From Lamellibrachia satsuma (Eukaryota > Annelida > Polychaeta > Sabellida > Siboglinidae), in NCBI GenBank assembly GCA_033239005.1, contig BSQZ01000080.1, positions 1,920,501 to 1,984,500 of the forward strand: a DNA stretch of 64,000 bases, read 5' to 3'. The notes beneath the pieces are model-generated. The model was given only the letters and a program-made list of their open reading frames with translations. It ran no database searches and was not told where the DNA came from. Position 1 is the first letter of the stretch, and each line of letters opens with the position of its first letter. The translations under genes were made by a program, and so were the position numbers. Below, one piece after another: positions 11,385 through 24,200 of the stretch.

Positions 11385-11665
11385 CTAGCAACATTTACAA
11401 AAACAAGATTGACATATTGCATCCAATACTCGCAACATTTACAACTACAAGACTGACATATTGCATAAAATACTCGCAACATTTACAACTACAATACTGA
11501 CATATTGCATCCAATACTCGCAACATTTACAACTACAAGATTGACATATTGCATTCAATACTCGCAATATTTACAACTACAAGATTGACATATTGCATTC
11601 AATAATCGCAACATTTACAACTACAATATTGACATATTGCATCCAATACTAGCAACATTTATAAT
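11385..11665. repeat. About 42-bp tandem repeat, six to seven copies
   Basis: Unit TGACATATTGCATCCAATAC followed by TCGCAACATTTACAACTACAAGA. Copies differ by one to three bases. Confidence 0.85.
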
Positions 11666-12068
11666 AGTGAGGTTGAGCAAGCAAACATAAAAATATGTGT
11701 ACTACGTTAATCATCATGGTCCTCCATATATGATATAATGAAACATTCATTATCGATAATGCCCAATGTAACAGCAATGTCAAAACATGTTATTGTTTAC
11801 TTATAAAGTTCACTTGTTTACATGTTCCTTGAAACAGAACAGATAGACACATCTATCTGCAAGTTTTCGACCAACATAACGATGTTATTTAGGCAGTGCT
11901 ACATAGGCCTACCAGTATTCAGTTGCTCAACCTCGTAACGGGTACAAATTGGAACTTGTACGTGTAACTCGGGCTGCTGTACATTTCACCTGCTAGACCT
12001 CTCTAATATTAGTGATAACTATGAAAGATTGGTGTGCTCCACACTACGATGTAATGACAGCACAGTGT

Positions 12069-12204
12069 TTATACAGTGACTGAGGATCTGGTGGATGACG
12101 ACCCTGCTCGCTGTAGAAGAAAGTTGTCAATGGCTTTGACACGTCGTTGCAGAGAACAGTAGCCAGACTTCACTGTAGACATCACTTCTGTAATGTCAGC
12201 CTCA
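12069..12204 (-). CDS. KNL1: KNL1 terminal exon
   Basis: Acceptor GTGCTTTCAG|TGAGG. EADITEVMSTVKSGYCSLQR then VKAIDNFLLQRAG aligns with human QDDIATILSKVPLENNYLKN and VKQIYQDLFQ. TAA at 12071-12069, preceded by a serine-rich tail longer than in human. Confidence 0.94.
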
Positions 12205-15200
12205 CTGAAAGCACACAACACGGTTTACATGACGAGCAATGATTTATGCCTAGTGTGAGCTTTCCCCAAAGGTTGGTGTAAACAGTAACCACTGTGGCCA
12301 ACAGAACTGACACTGTCTCCCTAGAGCTGCTCTACAACGGACAAACAACACAGCCATAGGTGTCCACACTGGGTGGGCACACCTGAGACTGGTAACAAGG
12401 GCCCACACTGGGCGGGCACACCTGAGACTGGTAACATAGGGGCCCACACTGGGTGGGCATACCTGAGACTGGTACCATAGGGGACCACACTGGGTGGGCA
12501 CACCTGAGACTGGTAACATAGGGGCCCACACTGGGTGGGCACACCTGAGACTGGTACCATAGGGGCCCACACTGGGTGGGCACACCTGAGACTGGTAACA
12601 TAGGGGCCCACACTGGGTGGGCACACCTCAGACTGGTAACATAGGGGCCCACACTGGGTGGGCACACCTCAGACTGGTAACATAGGGGCCCACACTGGGT
12701 GGGCACACCTCAGACTGGTACCATAGGGGCCCACACTGGGTGGGCACACCTCAGACTGGTAACATAGGGGCCCACACTGGGTGGGCACACCTCAGACTGG
12801 TAACAGAAATCTGTGAGATTCTAAGTGAACCCATTAGACTATCTATGACCTCTGCAGGAACTAACTTATAGGTAAACCTAAGCATTGGCACATAGCACAA
12901 GTGAGGATCTCACAAGGGTGATCAAGATGCCAAGAGAGAGGCAGAAGAAAAACATAATACATGGTCCAGTGAGGGAAAGAGAAAAGAGTGGGAGAAGGCA
13001 CAGTGTAGGATTAGATTCAGCCCAGTGAGAGCAGCATTCAACAACTGGCAGCAGAGTTGTTGAATGCTGTTGCCAAGTCAACTTGAGGTGATTCTGATGT
13101 TGATATCAGCCAACAAATGGATGTGCCCTGGCCCCTCCACACTACTGCCCTGGCCCCTCCACACGACTGCCCTGCCCCCTCCACACTACTGCCCTTGCCA
13201 CTCCACACTACTGCCCTTGCCACTCCACACGACTGCCCTTGCCACTCCACATGACTGCCCTTGCCCCTCCACACGACTGCCCTTGCCCCTCTACACGACT
13301 GCCCTTGCCCCTCTACACTACTGCCCTGGCCCCTCTACACTACTGCCCTTGCCCCTCTACACTACTGCCCTTGCCCCTCCACACGACTGCCCTGGCCCCT
13401 CCACACGACTGCCCTTGCCCCTCTACACTACTGCGCTGGCCCCTCCACACTACTGCGCTGGCCCCTCCACACTACTGCCCTGGCCTCTCTACACTACTGC
13501 CCTGGCCCCTCCACACTACTGCCCTGGCCCCTCTACACTACTGCCCTGGCCCCTCCACATGAATGCCTTTGCCTCTCTACACTACTGCGCTGGCCCCTCC
13601 ACACTACTGCCCTTGCCCCTCTACACTACTGCCCTGGCCCCTCTACACTACTGCCCTGGCCCCTCCACATGACTGCCCTTGCCCCTCCACACGACTGCCC
13701 TGGCCCCTCCACACTACTGCCCTGGCCCCTCCACACGACTGCCCTTGCCCCTCCACACGACTGCCCTGGCCCCTCCACACTACTGCCCTGGCCCCTCTAC
13801 ACTACTGCCCTGGCCCCTCCACACTACTGCCCTGGCCCCTCCACACGACTGCAATTGCCCCTCCACACGACAACCCTGGCCCCTCCACACACGTACGTGA
13901 TGACGCCAATGATGTTGTTGAATGTCCACGGAGCCATTTGCTGGGACGGGTTGTCTGCTTGCAGGAAGAAGGTCACGTGGAAGAGGGCCTCTGTCTTGCG
14001 ACTGGAGAACTGTACGTTGACACTGTGGAATCACATCAGTTACTCTAGTAGGGATTTCATGTGCAGATAGTTGTGCCTATAAATCTTACCATGAAACAGG
14101 CACATATAAATAAAACTGGCTTTAGTCAGTCTAGCTATAACTTGTCAAATGGTAACAGAACCTGTTCTATTCTCTTTCTGCCCAACTAATTGCATGCATA
14201 TTTGGATAATAGAATGAATAATTTAGGTTTCTGCTAGTGTAATTCATGCTGAATGCATGGTTCACAAGGATATAAAGAGTTCTGACTTATGATTACATAC
14301 AAACATATTATATGATATTATAAGGTAATGAAATCTTTTAACAAAGCAGCGATAACAATCTATAAACACCAGTGCTCAACAGCTGTCTTTCAAAGATACT
14401 GATGGTGAAGCCCTGCTACTGATGGTGAAGCTGTGCTACTGATGGTGAAGCTGTGCTACTGATGGTGAAGTTGTGCTACTGATGGTGAAGCCCTGTTACT
14501 GATTGTGAAGCCTTATTACTGATGGTGAAGCCCTGTTACTGATTGTGAAGCCCTGCTACTGATGGTGAAGCCCTGCTACTGATGATGAAGCCCTGCTACT
14601 TATGATGAAGCCCTGCTACTGATAGTGAAACCCTGCTAGTGATGGTGAAGCCCTGCTATTGACGATGAAACCCTGCTACTTATAGTGAAGCCCTGTTACT
14701 GATGATGAAGCCCTGCTACTGATGATGAAGCCCTGCTACTGATGGTGAAGCCCTGCTACTGATAGTGAAGCCCTGCTACTAATGGTGAAGCCCTGCTACT
14801 GATAGTGAAGCCCTGTTACTGATGGTGAAGCCCTGCTACTGATGATGAAGCCCCGCTACTGATGGTGAAGCCCTGCTACTGATGGTGAAGCCTTGCTACT
14901 GACCTGTAGCTCTGTGTGTCTATGAGCACCTCATGACGCAGCTCCATCGCGTCCAGTTGGTCGAGCAGCTGATCTGCATGCGTCACCATGACAGCCAGAC
15001 TCTGCAGGAACTGTGGACACCACAACACACATTGGGAATGTGACACACTGACCACAGCACACCTTGAGAATGTGACACACTGACTACAACACACAGTTGG
15101 AATGTGACACATTGACCACAACACATATTTGGAATGTGACACACTGACTACAGCAAACATTGGGAATGTGACACGCTGACTATGGCACACATTGGGAATG

Positions 15201-18200
15201 TAACACACTGACTACAGCAAACATTGGGATTGTGACACACTGACTATGGTACACATTGGGAATGTGACACACTGACTACAGCAAACATTGGGAATGTGAC
15301 ACACTGACTACAGCAAACATTGGGAATGTGACACACTGACTACAGCAAACATTGGGAATGTGACACACTGACTACAGCAAACATTGGGAATGTGACACAC
15401 TGACTACAGCAAACATTGGGAATGTGACACACTGACCACATCACACATTGGGAATGTGACACACTGACTATGGCACACATTGGGAATGTGATACACTGAC
15501 CACATCACATATTGGGAATGTGACACACTGACCACATCACACATTGGGAATGTGACACACTGACTATGGCACACATTGGGAATGTGATACACTGACCACA
15601 TCACATATTGGGAATGTGACACACTGACCACATCACACATTGGGAACGTGACACACTGACTATGGCACACATTGGGAATGTGATACGCTGACTATGGCAC
15701 ACATTGGGAATGTGGCACACTGACATCTAAAGGCATCTAAACAGTGAAGTGTTCCTCATATGTGAACACAGAGAGTCAACAATACCAAACATAGACCTGC
15801 CGTATAACTGGCTGGCTCCATGATGCTTCAAGGCAAAACACAGTTTCGAAGAGTGTTAAACAAGTTATAATCTAGGTTTGTTGTACTAGTAGTCCAGCTG
15901 TAAGACATGATGCCTGCGAGATCTCCTTCAGGGACTGACGTGCTGGTGCTGGCAAACAAAGGTTCTACTAATGCAGCATGAGAAGACTCCACTTTTAGTG
16001 CAGGTGACAGGGAGAAGGTGAAAACAGGAGGGAAGAGAGGGATAGGGAGAGCCAGAGAGGTAATGATATAGAGAAGAGACAGAGAGAGGGGAAGAGAAAT
16101 ATATATGGGGAGAGACTAACTGGAGAGAAAATTAAAGAGAGAGATGGAGGGGGACAGCGTGAGAGAGAGAGAGAGAGAGAGAGAAAGTGGGTTCATATTA
16201 GTGACACAACAGCCAGTGTGTACTTACTGCGGGCAGCCTACTGGTATCTGGACACTGGTCAGTCAGTTGACCTCTAGCTGACACACCGTTGAGAAGAATG
16301 CGGTGAGCAAGCCTCTCTCTCGCAGGGGCCTGGTCTACAAACACAAACACCATCACACATGATTCAAGTATGAAAATGATACAATTCTAAAGCAACATTT
16401 GTAAAACCTGATTTGAAACACACTACTGAGTATAACTACAAAACACATTCAAATGTAACATTTGAAGAAACAGACTTAACAGTTGATGAAAGTTTCAGTA
16501 AGTAACAATTTAACTGACCAGTGAGTATTGACCGTAGCTCTATGTCAGTGATGGACTGAGCCGGTTTTCTGATCAGTTGGCAGTGACCTGGCGCACGTCC
16601 AGCAAACTGGAACCGGATTTGTAAAGAACCATTGAGGGCTGAAAACAAGGCCCCAGACTCCAAGTCCCACATCTCCGGGCGGAAGGTCGAGTAACTGCAA
16701 CACCAGAAACTAATGAATGGGGATGACAATGGGCCTGGGATTGGGCTACGGAGGAGGAGCAGATCCAGACTCTCACACAAGTCTCATTAGTAGAGGCAAT
16801 TTATTTGACCCCACTTATAAACCACATGCACGCACGCACGCACGCACGCACGCACACATATACCTATATATTGTACTTTACAGATTACAAATAAAAGTAA
16901 ACATATCATAGTTAATACACAACATTTTTTGTTGTCATAGGAGCCACCCAGTGTAGGAAAATTATTACTTTGTCCTTTCATAAGGTGTCTATCTTGTAAG
17001 GTGTATATCTTGACGTGACTGCTCCATATAGTATGATGAAGTAGACGGTAGAGTGTCAGTAATGTAATATGGTATTGTTAAGTGAGACTGCTCCATATAG
17101 TATGATGAAGTAGACGGTGGAGTGTCAGTAATGTAATATGGTATTGTTAAGTGAGACTGCTCCATATAGTATGATGAAGTAGACGGTGGAGTGTCAGTAA
17201 TGTAATATGGTATTGTTAAGTGAGACTGCTCCATATAGTATGATGAAGTAGACGGTGGAGTGTCAGTAATGTAATATGGTATTGTTAAGTGAGACTGCTC
17301 CATATAGTATGATGAAGTAGACGGTAGAGTGTCAGTAATGTAATATGGTATTGTTAAGTGAGACTGCTCCATATAGTATGATGAAGTAGACGGTAGAGTG
17401 TCAGTAATGTAATATGGTATTGTTAAGTGAGACTGCTCCATATAGTATGATGAAGTAGACGGTAGAGTGTCAGTAATGTAATATGGTATTTGCTCCATAT
17501 AGTATGATGAAGTAGACGGTAGAGTGTCAGTAATGGAACATAGTGTCGTTGGTGTTTAGTTTTGTTCTTCCAAAAGAAACAGTCAAATGTTGAATTCAAG
17601 ACGCCTAATAATATTATTATATTACACTTTTTTGGCAGTTCTTTTTTTAACCAATGCAGTTCCAGTGGGTAAAGAGTTATTGAAAATAAATATTTAATCT
17701 AAAACAAAACATCGACAAGTGAAAAACCCACTCAAGTAAACGCTGAATCCCATCCCACAATTCCTCCAGCGATTTATGTGGTGCCATCTGTTGACAATCG
17801 GCTGCTTCCTGTTTGGCAGTGGCTCTGAGCTTCTTCATTTCTTCAGACAGTTGATTTTTGTTCGTGCTCAGTTTAGTGACCTCTGCAGCCACCAGGGTTT
17901 TCTTTTCCTCGGCCAAATTTAGTTCTGTGTAAAATACAACATTCTGTGATTACTGCTGTATGTGTGGAAATGCATATTTCGGTACTCCGGATTAATATTG
18001 ATGGATTTTGAAATAAAGAATTGAGTGACAAATGTAATCCAGGCATGCTGTGCATGGCAACAACAAACTATATAATTTTGTAAAGGTTAACATATAAAAA
18101 AAAATTCAGGCAAAAGTGCTTATGAAATATATGACCATACTGAGAAAGAGTTCAACTTCACTACTGACTGACCCAGGTATTAATAGAATTAGAGGCACAG

Positions 18201-21200
18201 TAGTGTAGTGGTTAGCATGGTAAGTTTGGATGTAAATGTATGTGGCTCTCAACATGGGTCCCGTGTATCCCTCATGGCTTGAATGATGCCTCATAAGACT
18301 AGACCAGATTCTAATAGCCACAACACACAGAGAAGTCAGTTAACTGAATGTTGGAAACAACGAGGAATGTAGATATTTGTTCAGTCAGCTGCCAAACAGT
18401 CACAGTAGACATGTCTGTGAGAACTGTGAATGAAGGCTGACCTGTTTGGACGGCAGGCAGCTGGATACACAGGATGTCCAGCTGGGCCAACTGACCATCC
18501 AATTTGCTCTCCAGCTCACTCAGATTACACTCGTCTGAAACAAACAGATCGGGGCACATCAGGGCTCAGGCAAACTGTTTAATTACACACAATCTCTTGA
18601 AACCATTCCAATTTATTCTCAAATTTTTTTAATTGAATGGGTGTAGAAAAAATAATCTGCCATGTCTCTTTTTCACTACATGAAAACAACAGTAGTTTCA
18701 ACTTTTGTTTTGAAAGGTGACAGTTGGATCATAGTATAGCTGACAACCCACAAACCACTCTACCAATACATATTTGTTTTTTCCAGCAAAAACAAAATAG
18801 GGTAAGAGCAAAGAAATGTAAAAAGAAAGAAGATGGGAGTTGACTCACATTGAGTGAGTGTGTTGAGTTGTGTTGTGAGCTGACAATTGCGAACAGACAG
18901 CTCCTCGACCGCCTGCGTCAGCTCCTGCTCTTCCTCCTGCTCACCAAGACAGAACACAAATATGGTGGAGTGTTACTATAAGGACTCCTCATATAGGAAA
19001 AATCTGCTTAAAAGGACAACTTTGAAATCACTGTTCTGGCTTGCCCTGTTTTATGTACTCATGTAAGGAACATCGGATTTATGGAAGAGTTTAAGCAAGT
19101 CACAACATGTTCCTCATAGCAAGAGTGCACTGTAGTGCAGGCACAACAAGACCCCACTGTAGTGCAGGCACAACAAGACCCCACTGTAGTCCAGGCACAA
19201 CAAGACCCCAATGTAGTCCAGGCACAACAAGACCCCACTGTAGTCCAGGCACAACAAGACCCCACTGTAGTCCAGGCACAACAAGACCCCACTGTAGTCC
19301 AGGCACAACAAGACCCCGCTGCAGTTCAGGCACAACAAGACCCCACTGTAGTCCAGGCACAAGATCCCACTGTAGTCCAGGCACAACAAGACCCCACTGT
19401 AGTCCAGACACAGCAAGACCGCACTGTAGTCCAGGCACAACAAGACCCCAATGTAGTCCAGACACAGCAAGACGGCACTGTAGTCCAGGCACAACAATAC
19501 CCCACTGTAGTCCAGACACAGCAAGACCCCACTGTAGTCCAGGCACAACAAGACCCCACTGTAGTCCAGGCACAACAGTAGTCCAGGCACAACAAAACCC
19601 CACTGTTTTGCAAGCACAACAAGACCCCACTGTAGTCCAGACACAACAAGACCCCACTGTAGTCCAGGCACAACAAGACCCCACTGTAGTCCTGGCACAA
19701 CAATACCCCACTGTAGTCCAGGCACAACAAGACCCCACGGTAGTCCAGGCACAACAAGACCCCACTGTAGTCCAGGCACAAGACCCCAATGTAGTTCAGG
19801 CACAACAAGACCCCACTGTAGTCCAGGCACAACAAGACCCCACTGTAGTCCAGGCACAACAAGACCCCACTGTAGTGCTGGCACAACAAGACCCCACTGT
19901 AGTCCAGGCACAACAAGACCCCAATGTAGTTCAGGCACAACAAGACCCCACTGTAGTCCTGGCACAAGACCCCACTGTAGTCCAGGCACAACAAGACCCC
20001 ACTGTAGTCCAGGCACAACAAGACCCCACTGTAGTCCTGGCACAACAAGACCCCACTGTAGTCCAGACACAACAAGACCCCACTGTAGTCCAGGCAAAAC
20101 AAGACCCCACTGTAGTCCAGGCACAACAAGACCCCACTGTAGTCCTGGCACAACAAGACCCCACTGTAGTCCTGGCACAACAAGACCCCACTGTAGTCCA
20201 GACACAACAAGACCCCACGGTAGTCCAGGCACAACAAGACCCCACTGTAGTCCTGGCACAACAAGACCCCACTGTAGTCCAGGCACAACAAGACCCCACT
20301 GTAGTCCAGACACAGCAAGACCGCACTGTAGTCCAGGCACAACAAGACCCCAATGTAGTCCAGACACAGCAAGACCGCACTGTAGTCCAGGCACAACAAT
20401 ACCCCACTGTAGTCCAGACACAGCAAGACCCCACTGTAGTCCAGGCACAACAAGACCCCACTGTAGTCCAGGCACAACAGTAGTCCAGGCACAACAAAAC
20501 CCCACTGTTTTGCAAGCACAACAAGACCCCACTGTAGTCCAGACACAACAAGACCCCACTGTAGTCCAGGCACAACAAGACCCCCACTGTAGTCCTGGCA
20601 CAACAATACCCCACTGTAGTCCAGGCACAACAAGACCCCACGGTAGTCCAGGCACAACAAGACCCCACTGTAGTCCAGGCACAAGACCCCAATGTAGTTC
20701 AGGCACAACAAGACCCCACTGTAGTCCAGGCACAACAAGACCCCATTGTAGTCCAGGCACAACAAAACCCCACTGTAGTCCTGGCACAACAAGACCCCAC
20801 TGTAGTCCAGGCACAACAAGACCCCAATGTAGTTCAGGCACAACAAGACCCCACTGTAGTCCAGGCACAACAAGACCCCACTGTAGTCCAGGCACAACAA
20901 GACCCCACTGTAGTCCTGGCACAACAAGACCCCACTGTAGTCCTGGCACAACAAGACCCCACTGTAGTCCTGGCACAACAAGACCCCACTGTAGTCCAGA
21001 CACAACAAGACCCCACTGTAGTCCAGGCAAAACAAGACCCCACTGTAGTCCAGGCACAACAAGACCCCACTGTAGTTCTGGCACAACAAGACCCCACTGT
21101 AGTCCTGGCACAACAAGACCCCACTGTAGTCCAGACACAACAAGACCCCACGGTAGTCCAGGCACAACAAGACCCCACTGTAGTCCTGGCACAACAAGAC

Positions 21201-24200
21201 CCCACTGTAGTCCAGGCACAACAAGACCCCACTGTAGTCCAGGCACAACAAGACCCCACTGTAGTCCAGACACAACAAGGCCCCACTGTAGTCCAGGCAC
21301 AATAAGACACCACTGTAGTCCAGGCACAACAAGACCCCACTGTAGTCCAGACACAACAAGACCCCACTGTAGTCCAGACACAGCAAGACCCCACTGTAGT
21401 CCAGGCACAACAAGACCCCACTGTAGTCCAGGCTTGGGTTTAAATGCGAGTCAGCGCATTTAAATGCAAATGTTTTAAATTATTCAAATGCAAAAGCACT
21501 CATATATGATTGCATTCAAATATAAATGCTTTAAATAATGCAAATGCAAATGGCTGAAATGATTCAAGTGCAAGTGTTTTAAATTATGCAAATGGCTGAG
21601 ATGATTCCACAATGCAAGACATCACACGGACATGTTACTTACGTCCGAAACATTGTAAACAAAACATATCACATTACACATACACGGCAACAAATAACTT
21701 GATTTCATGTGCTAAAAGCATCAGCATAGATGGCCAGAAAGTGACTCACCCGAAAACTCTCCAGTGTAGCCTTGACCATCTTGCCACGCCAGTCCTTGAA
21801 CATGGTTGCTGACCGCAGATTGCACTCAATTTTCAGACTTTGCAGTGCCCGGTGGTTCTCCTGGCAAGCAACACAGTGATCAAATGTCAAGAGAGCTCTG
21901 ACGGTGATTTCACAAAAGGCATCACTACACTAAAAGGTTGACAGCATGAGTCTACTCACTGGGTTGTTGTAGTTACGACAAGGTTGACAGCATGAGTCTA
22001 CTCACTGGGTTGTTGTACTCACGACAAGGTTGACAGCATGAGTCTACTCACTGGGTTGTTGTACCCACAAGGTTGACATCATGAGTCTATTCACTGGGTT
22101 GTACTCACAACAAGGTTGACAGCATGAGTCTACTCACTGGGTTGTTGTACTCACGACAATGTTGACATCATGAGTCTACTCATTGGGTTGTTGTACTCAT
22201 GACAATGTTGACATCATGAGTCTATTCACTGGGTTGTTGTACTCACGACAATGTTGACAGCATGAGTCTATTAACTGGGTTGTTGTACCCACAACAAGGT
22301 TGACATCATGAGTCTATTCACTGGGTTGTACTCACAACAAGGTTGACAGCATGAGTCTACTCACTGGGTTGTTGTACTCACGACAAGGTTGACATCATGA
22401 GTCTATTCACTGGGTTGTACTTACGACAAGGTTGACAGCATGAGTCTACTCACTGGGTTGTACTCACGACAAGGTTGACAGCATGAGTCTACTCACTGGA
22501 TTGTTGTACTTACGACAATGTTGAAGGCATGAGTCTACTCACTGGGTTGTTGTACTCACAACAAGGTTGACAGCATGAGTCTACTCACTGGGTTGTTGTT
22601 CCCACGACAAGGTTGACAGCATGAGTCTACTCAATGGGTTGTTATATCCACGACAAGGTTGACAGCATGAGTCTATTCACTGGGTTGTTGTACCCACGAC
22701 AAGGTTGACAGCATGAGTCTACTCACTGGGTTGTTATATCCACGACAAGGTTGACAGCATGAGTCTATTCACTGGGTTGTTGTACCCACGACAAGGTTGA
22801 CAGCATGAGTCTACTCACTGGGCTGTTGTACTCACGACAATATTGACATCATGAGTCTACTCACTGGGTTGTTGTACTCAAGACAATGTTGACAGCATGA
22901 GTCTACTCACTGGGTTATTGTAATCACGACAAGGTTGACAGCATGAGTCTACTCACTGGGTTTTGTACTCACGACAAGGTTGACAGCATGAGTCTACTCA
23001 CTGGGTTGTTGTACTCACGACAAGGTTGACAGCATGAGTCTACTCACTGGGTTGTTGTAGTTACGACAAGGTTGACAGCATTAGTCTACTCACTGGGTTG
23101 TTGTACTCATGAAAAGGTTGACAGACTGAGTCTACTCACTGGGTTGTTGTACTCACGAAAAGGTTGACAGACTGAGTCTACTCACTGGTTTGTTGTACTC
23201 ACGAAAAGGTTGACAGCATTAGTCTACTCACTGGGTCGTTGTACTCACGACAAGGTTGTCAGCATGGGTCTACTCACCGGGTTGTTGTAGTCATGGAGTA
23301 CACGGGGCAAGTCATCCATTAGATCTTTCTCCAGCTTGTCACACTGCTCTTTACATCTGCAACAACCAGTGCACTTTCTCAGTCACGTCAACAGCAGGTT
23401 CCCTTTATGACCCACAGAGAACAGGTTCCCTTTATGACCCACAGAAAACAGGTTCCCTTTATGACCCACAGAGAACAGGTTCCCTTTATGACACATAGAG
23501 AACAGGTTCACTTTATGACCCACAGAGAACAGGTTCCCTTTATGACACAGAGAACAGGTTCCCTTTATGACCCACAGAGAACGGGTTATTTTAGGTATAT
23601 ATCACACAACTTAAAAATGACATCCCATCACCGAACCTTGACAGATCCATTTTACTTGTCTACAATCTATCAGCCATTTCCTTGTTCATATATTTCCAAT
23701 TTGTAACAGGAATGAACCAGAAACACAATATCTTCCTGTTATAATTTACTAAAACTGCATTGTACGTAAGCCTTAATGCTTTAACTGACCAACCAGTGTT
23801 TACTTTTGTATGTGGGTCTTTTACTTTCAGACTTCAACTTCCCATATAACACCCACATAGTAACCATACTATATATTGGTTCATCTAGTTATGATCTACT
23901 GTTCGTTCTCACAATTGAAAGAAAGAAACAGTGTAACTAATTGCCTATGAGCTTGGGTTCCCAAAGCCTTTAGTGCAGTAGAAGTATTCATATTGTGTAC
24001 GTATGACAAGTGCAGTAACCACTGAGGGCAGTGAAGTGTGAGTGGGTGACCAACCTGTTTGTCTGAGCAGTCATACAGTCACAGGCCCACCTGTACATGT
24101 CTACCTGGGGCTGGTAGATGCCTAGCTGCAACTCCTCACTTAGACTTTCTGGCGGCTTCACCTGACGCACCACAAGGCACATTGAAATGTATCTACCACA

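Larger units (their letters stand above)
10447..12068. other. Convergent intergenic region (3' UTRs)
   Basis: It holds the 3' ends of the plus-strand SPMIP10-like gene and the minus-strand KNL1. No ORF here looks real. AATAAA on the minus strand at 11162-11167 is the nearest clear candidate poly(A) signal for KNL1, about 0.9 kb past its stop. Confidence 0.5.

Noticed and set aside
12250..12706. Minus ORFs of 114-124 codons with repeated MPTQCGPL
   Set aside because: Translations of the 41-bp minisatellite; open in three frames alike.
13038..14070. Pro/Leu/Thr-rich ORFs of up to 269 codons on plus and a matching one on minus
   Set aside because: Products of the 22-bp minisatellite next to the KNL1 donor at 13897. 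The real coding part here is only 14022-13897 on the minus strand, in a different frame.
16989..17498. 169-codon minus ORF with a 23-residue repeat
   Set aside because: The 69-bp minisatellite has a period divisible by three; no splice sites connect it to KNL1 and adjacent exons join in phase without it.
19100..21463. Very long ORFs on both strands (up to 764 codons)
   Set aside because: They are translations of the 27-bp minisatellite, whose unit has no stop codons in several frames. No start context, splice support or domain; it lies inside a KNL1 intron.
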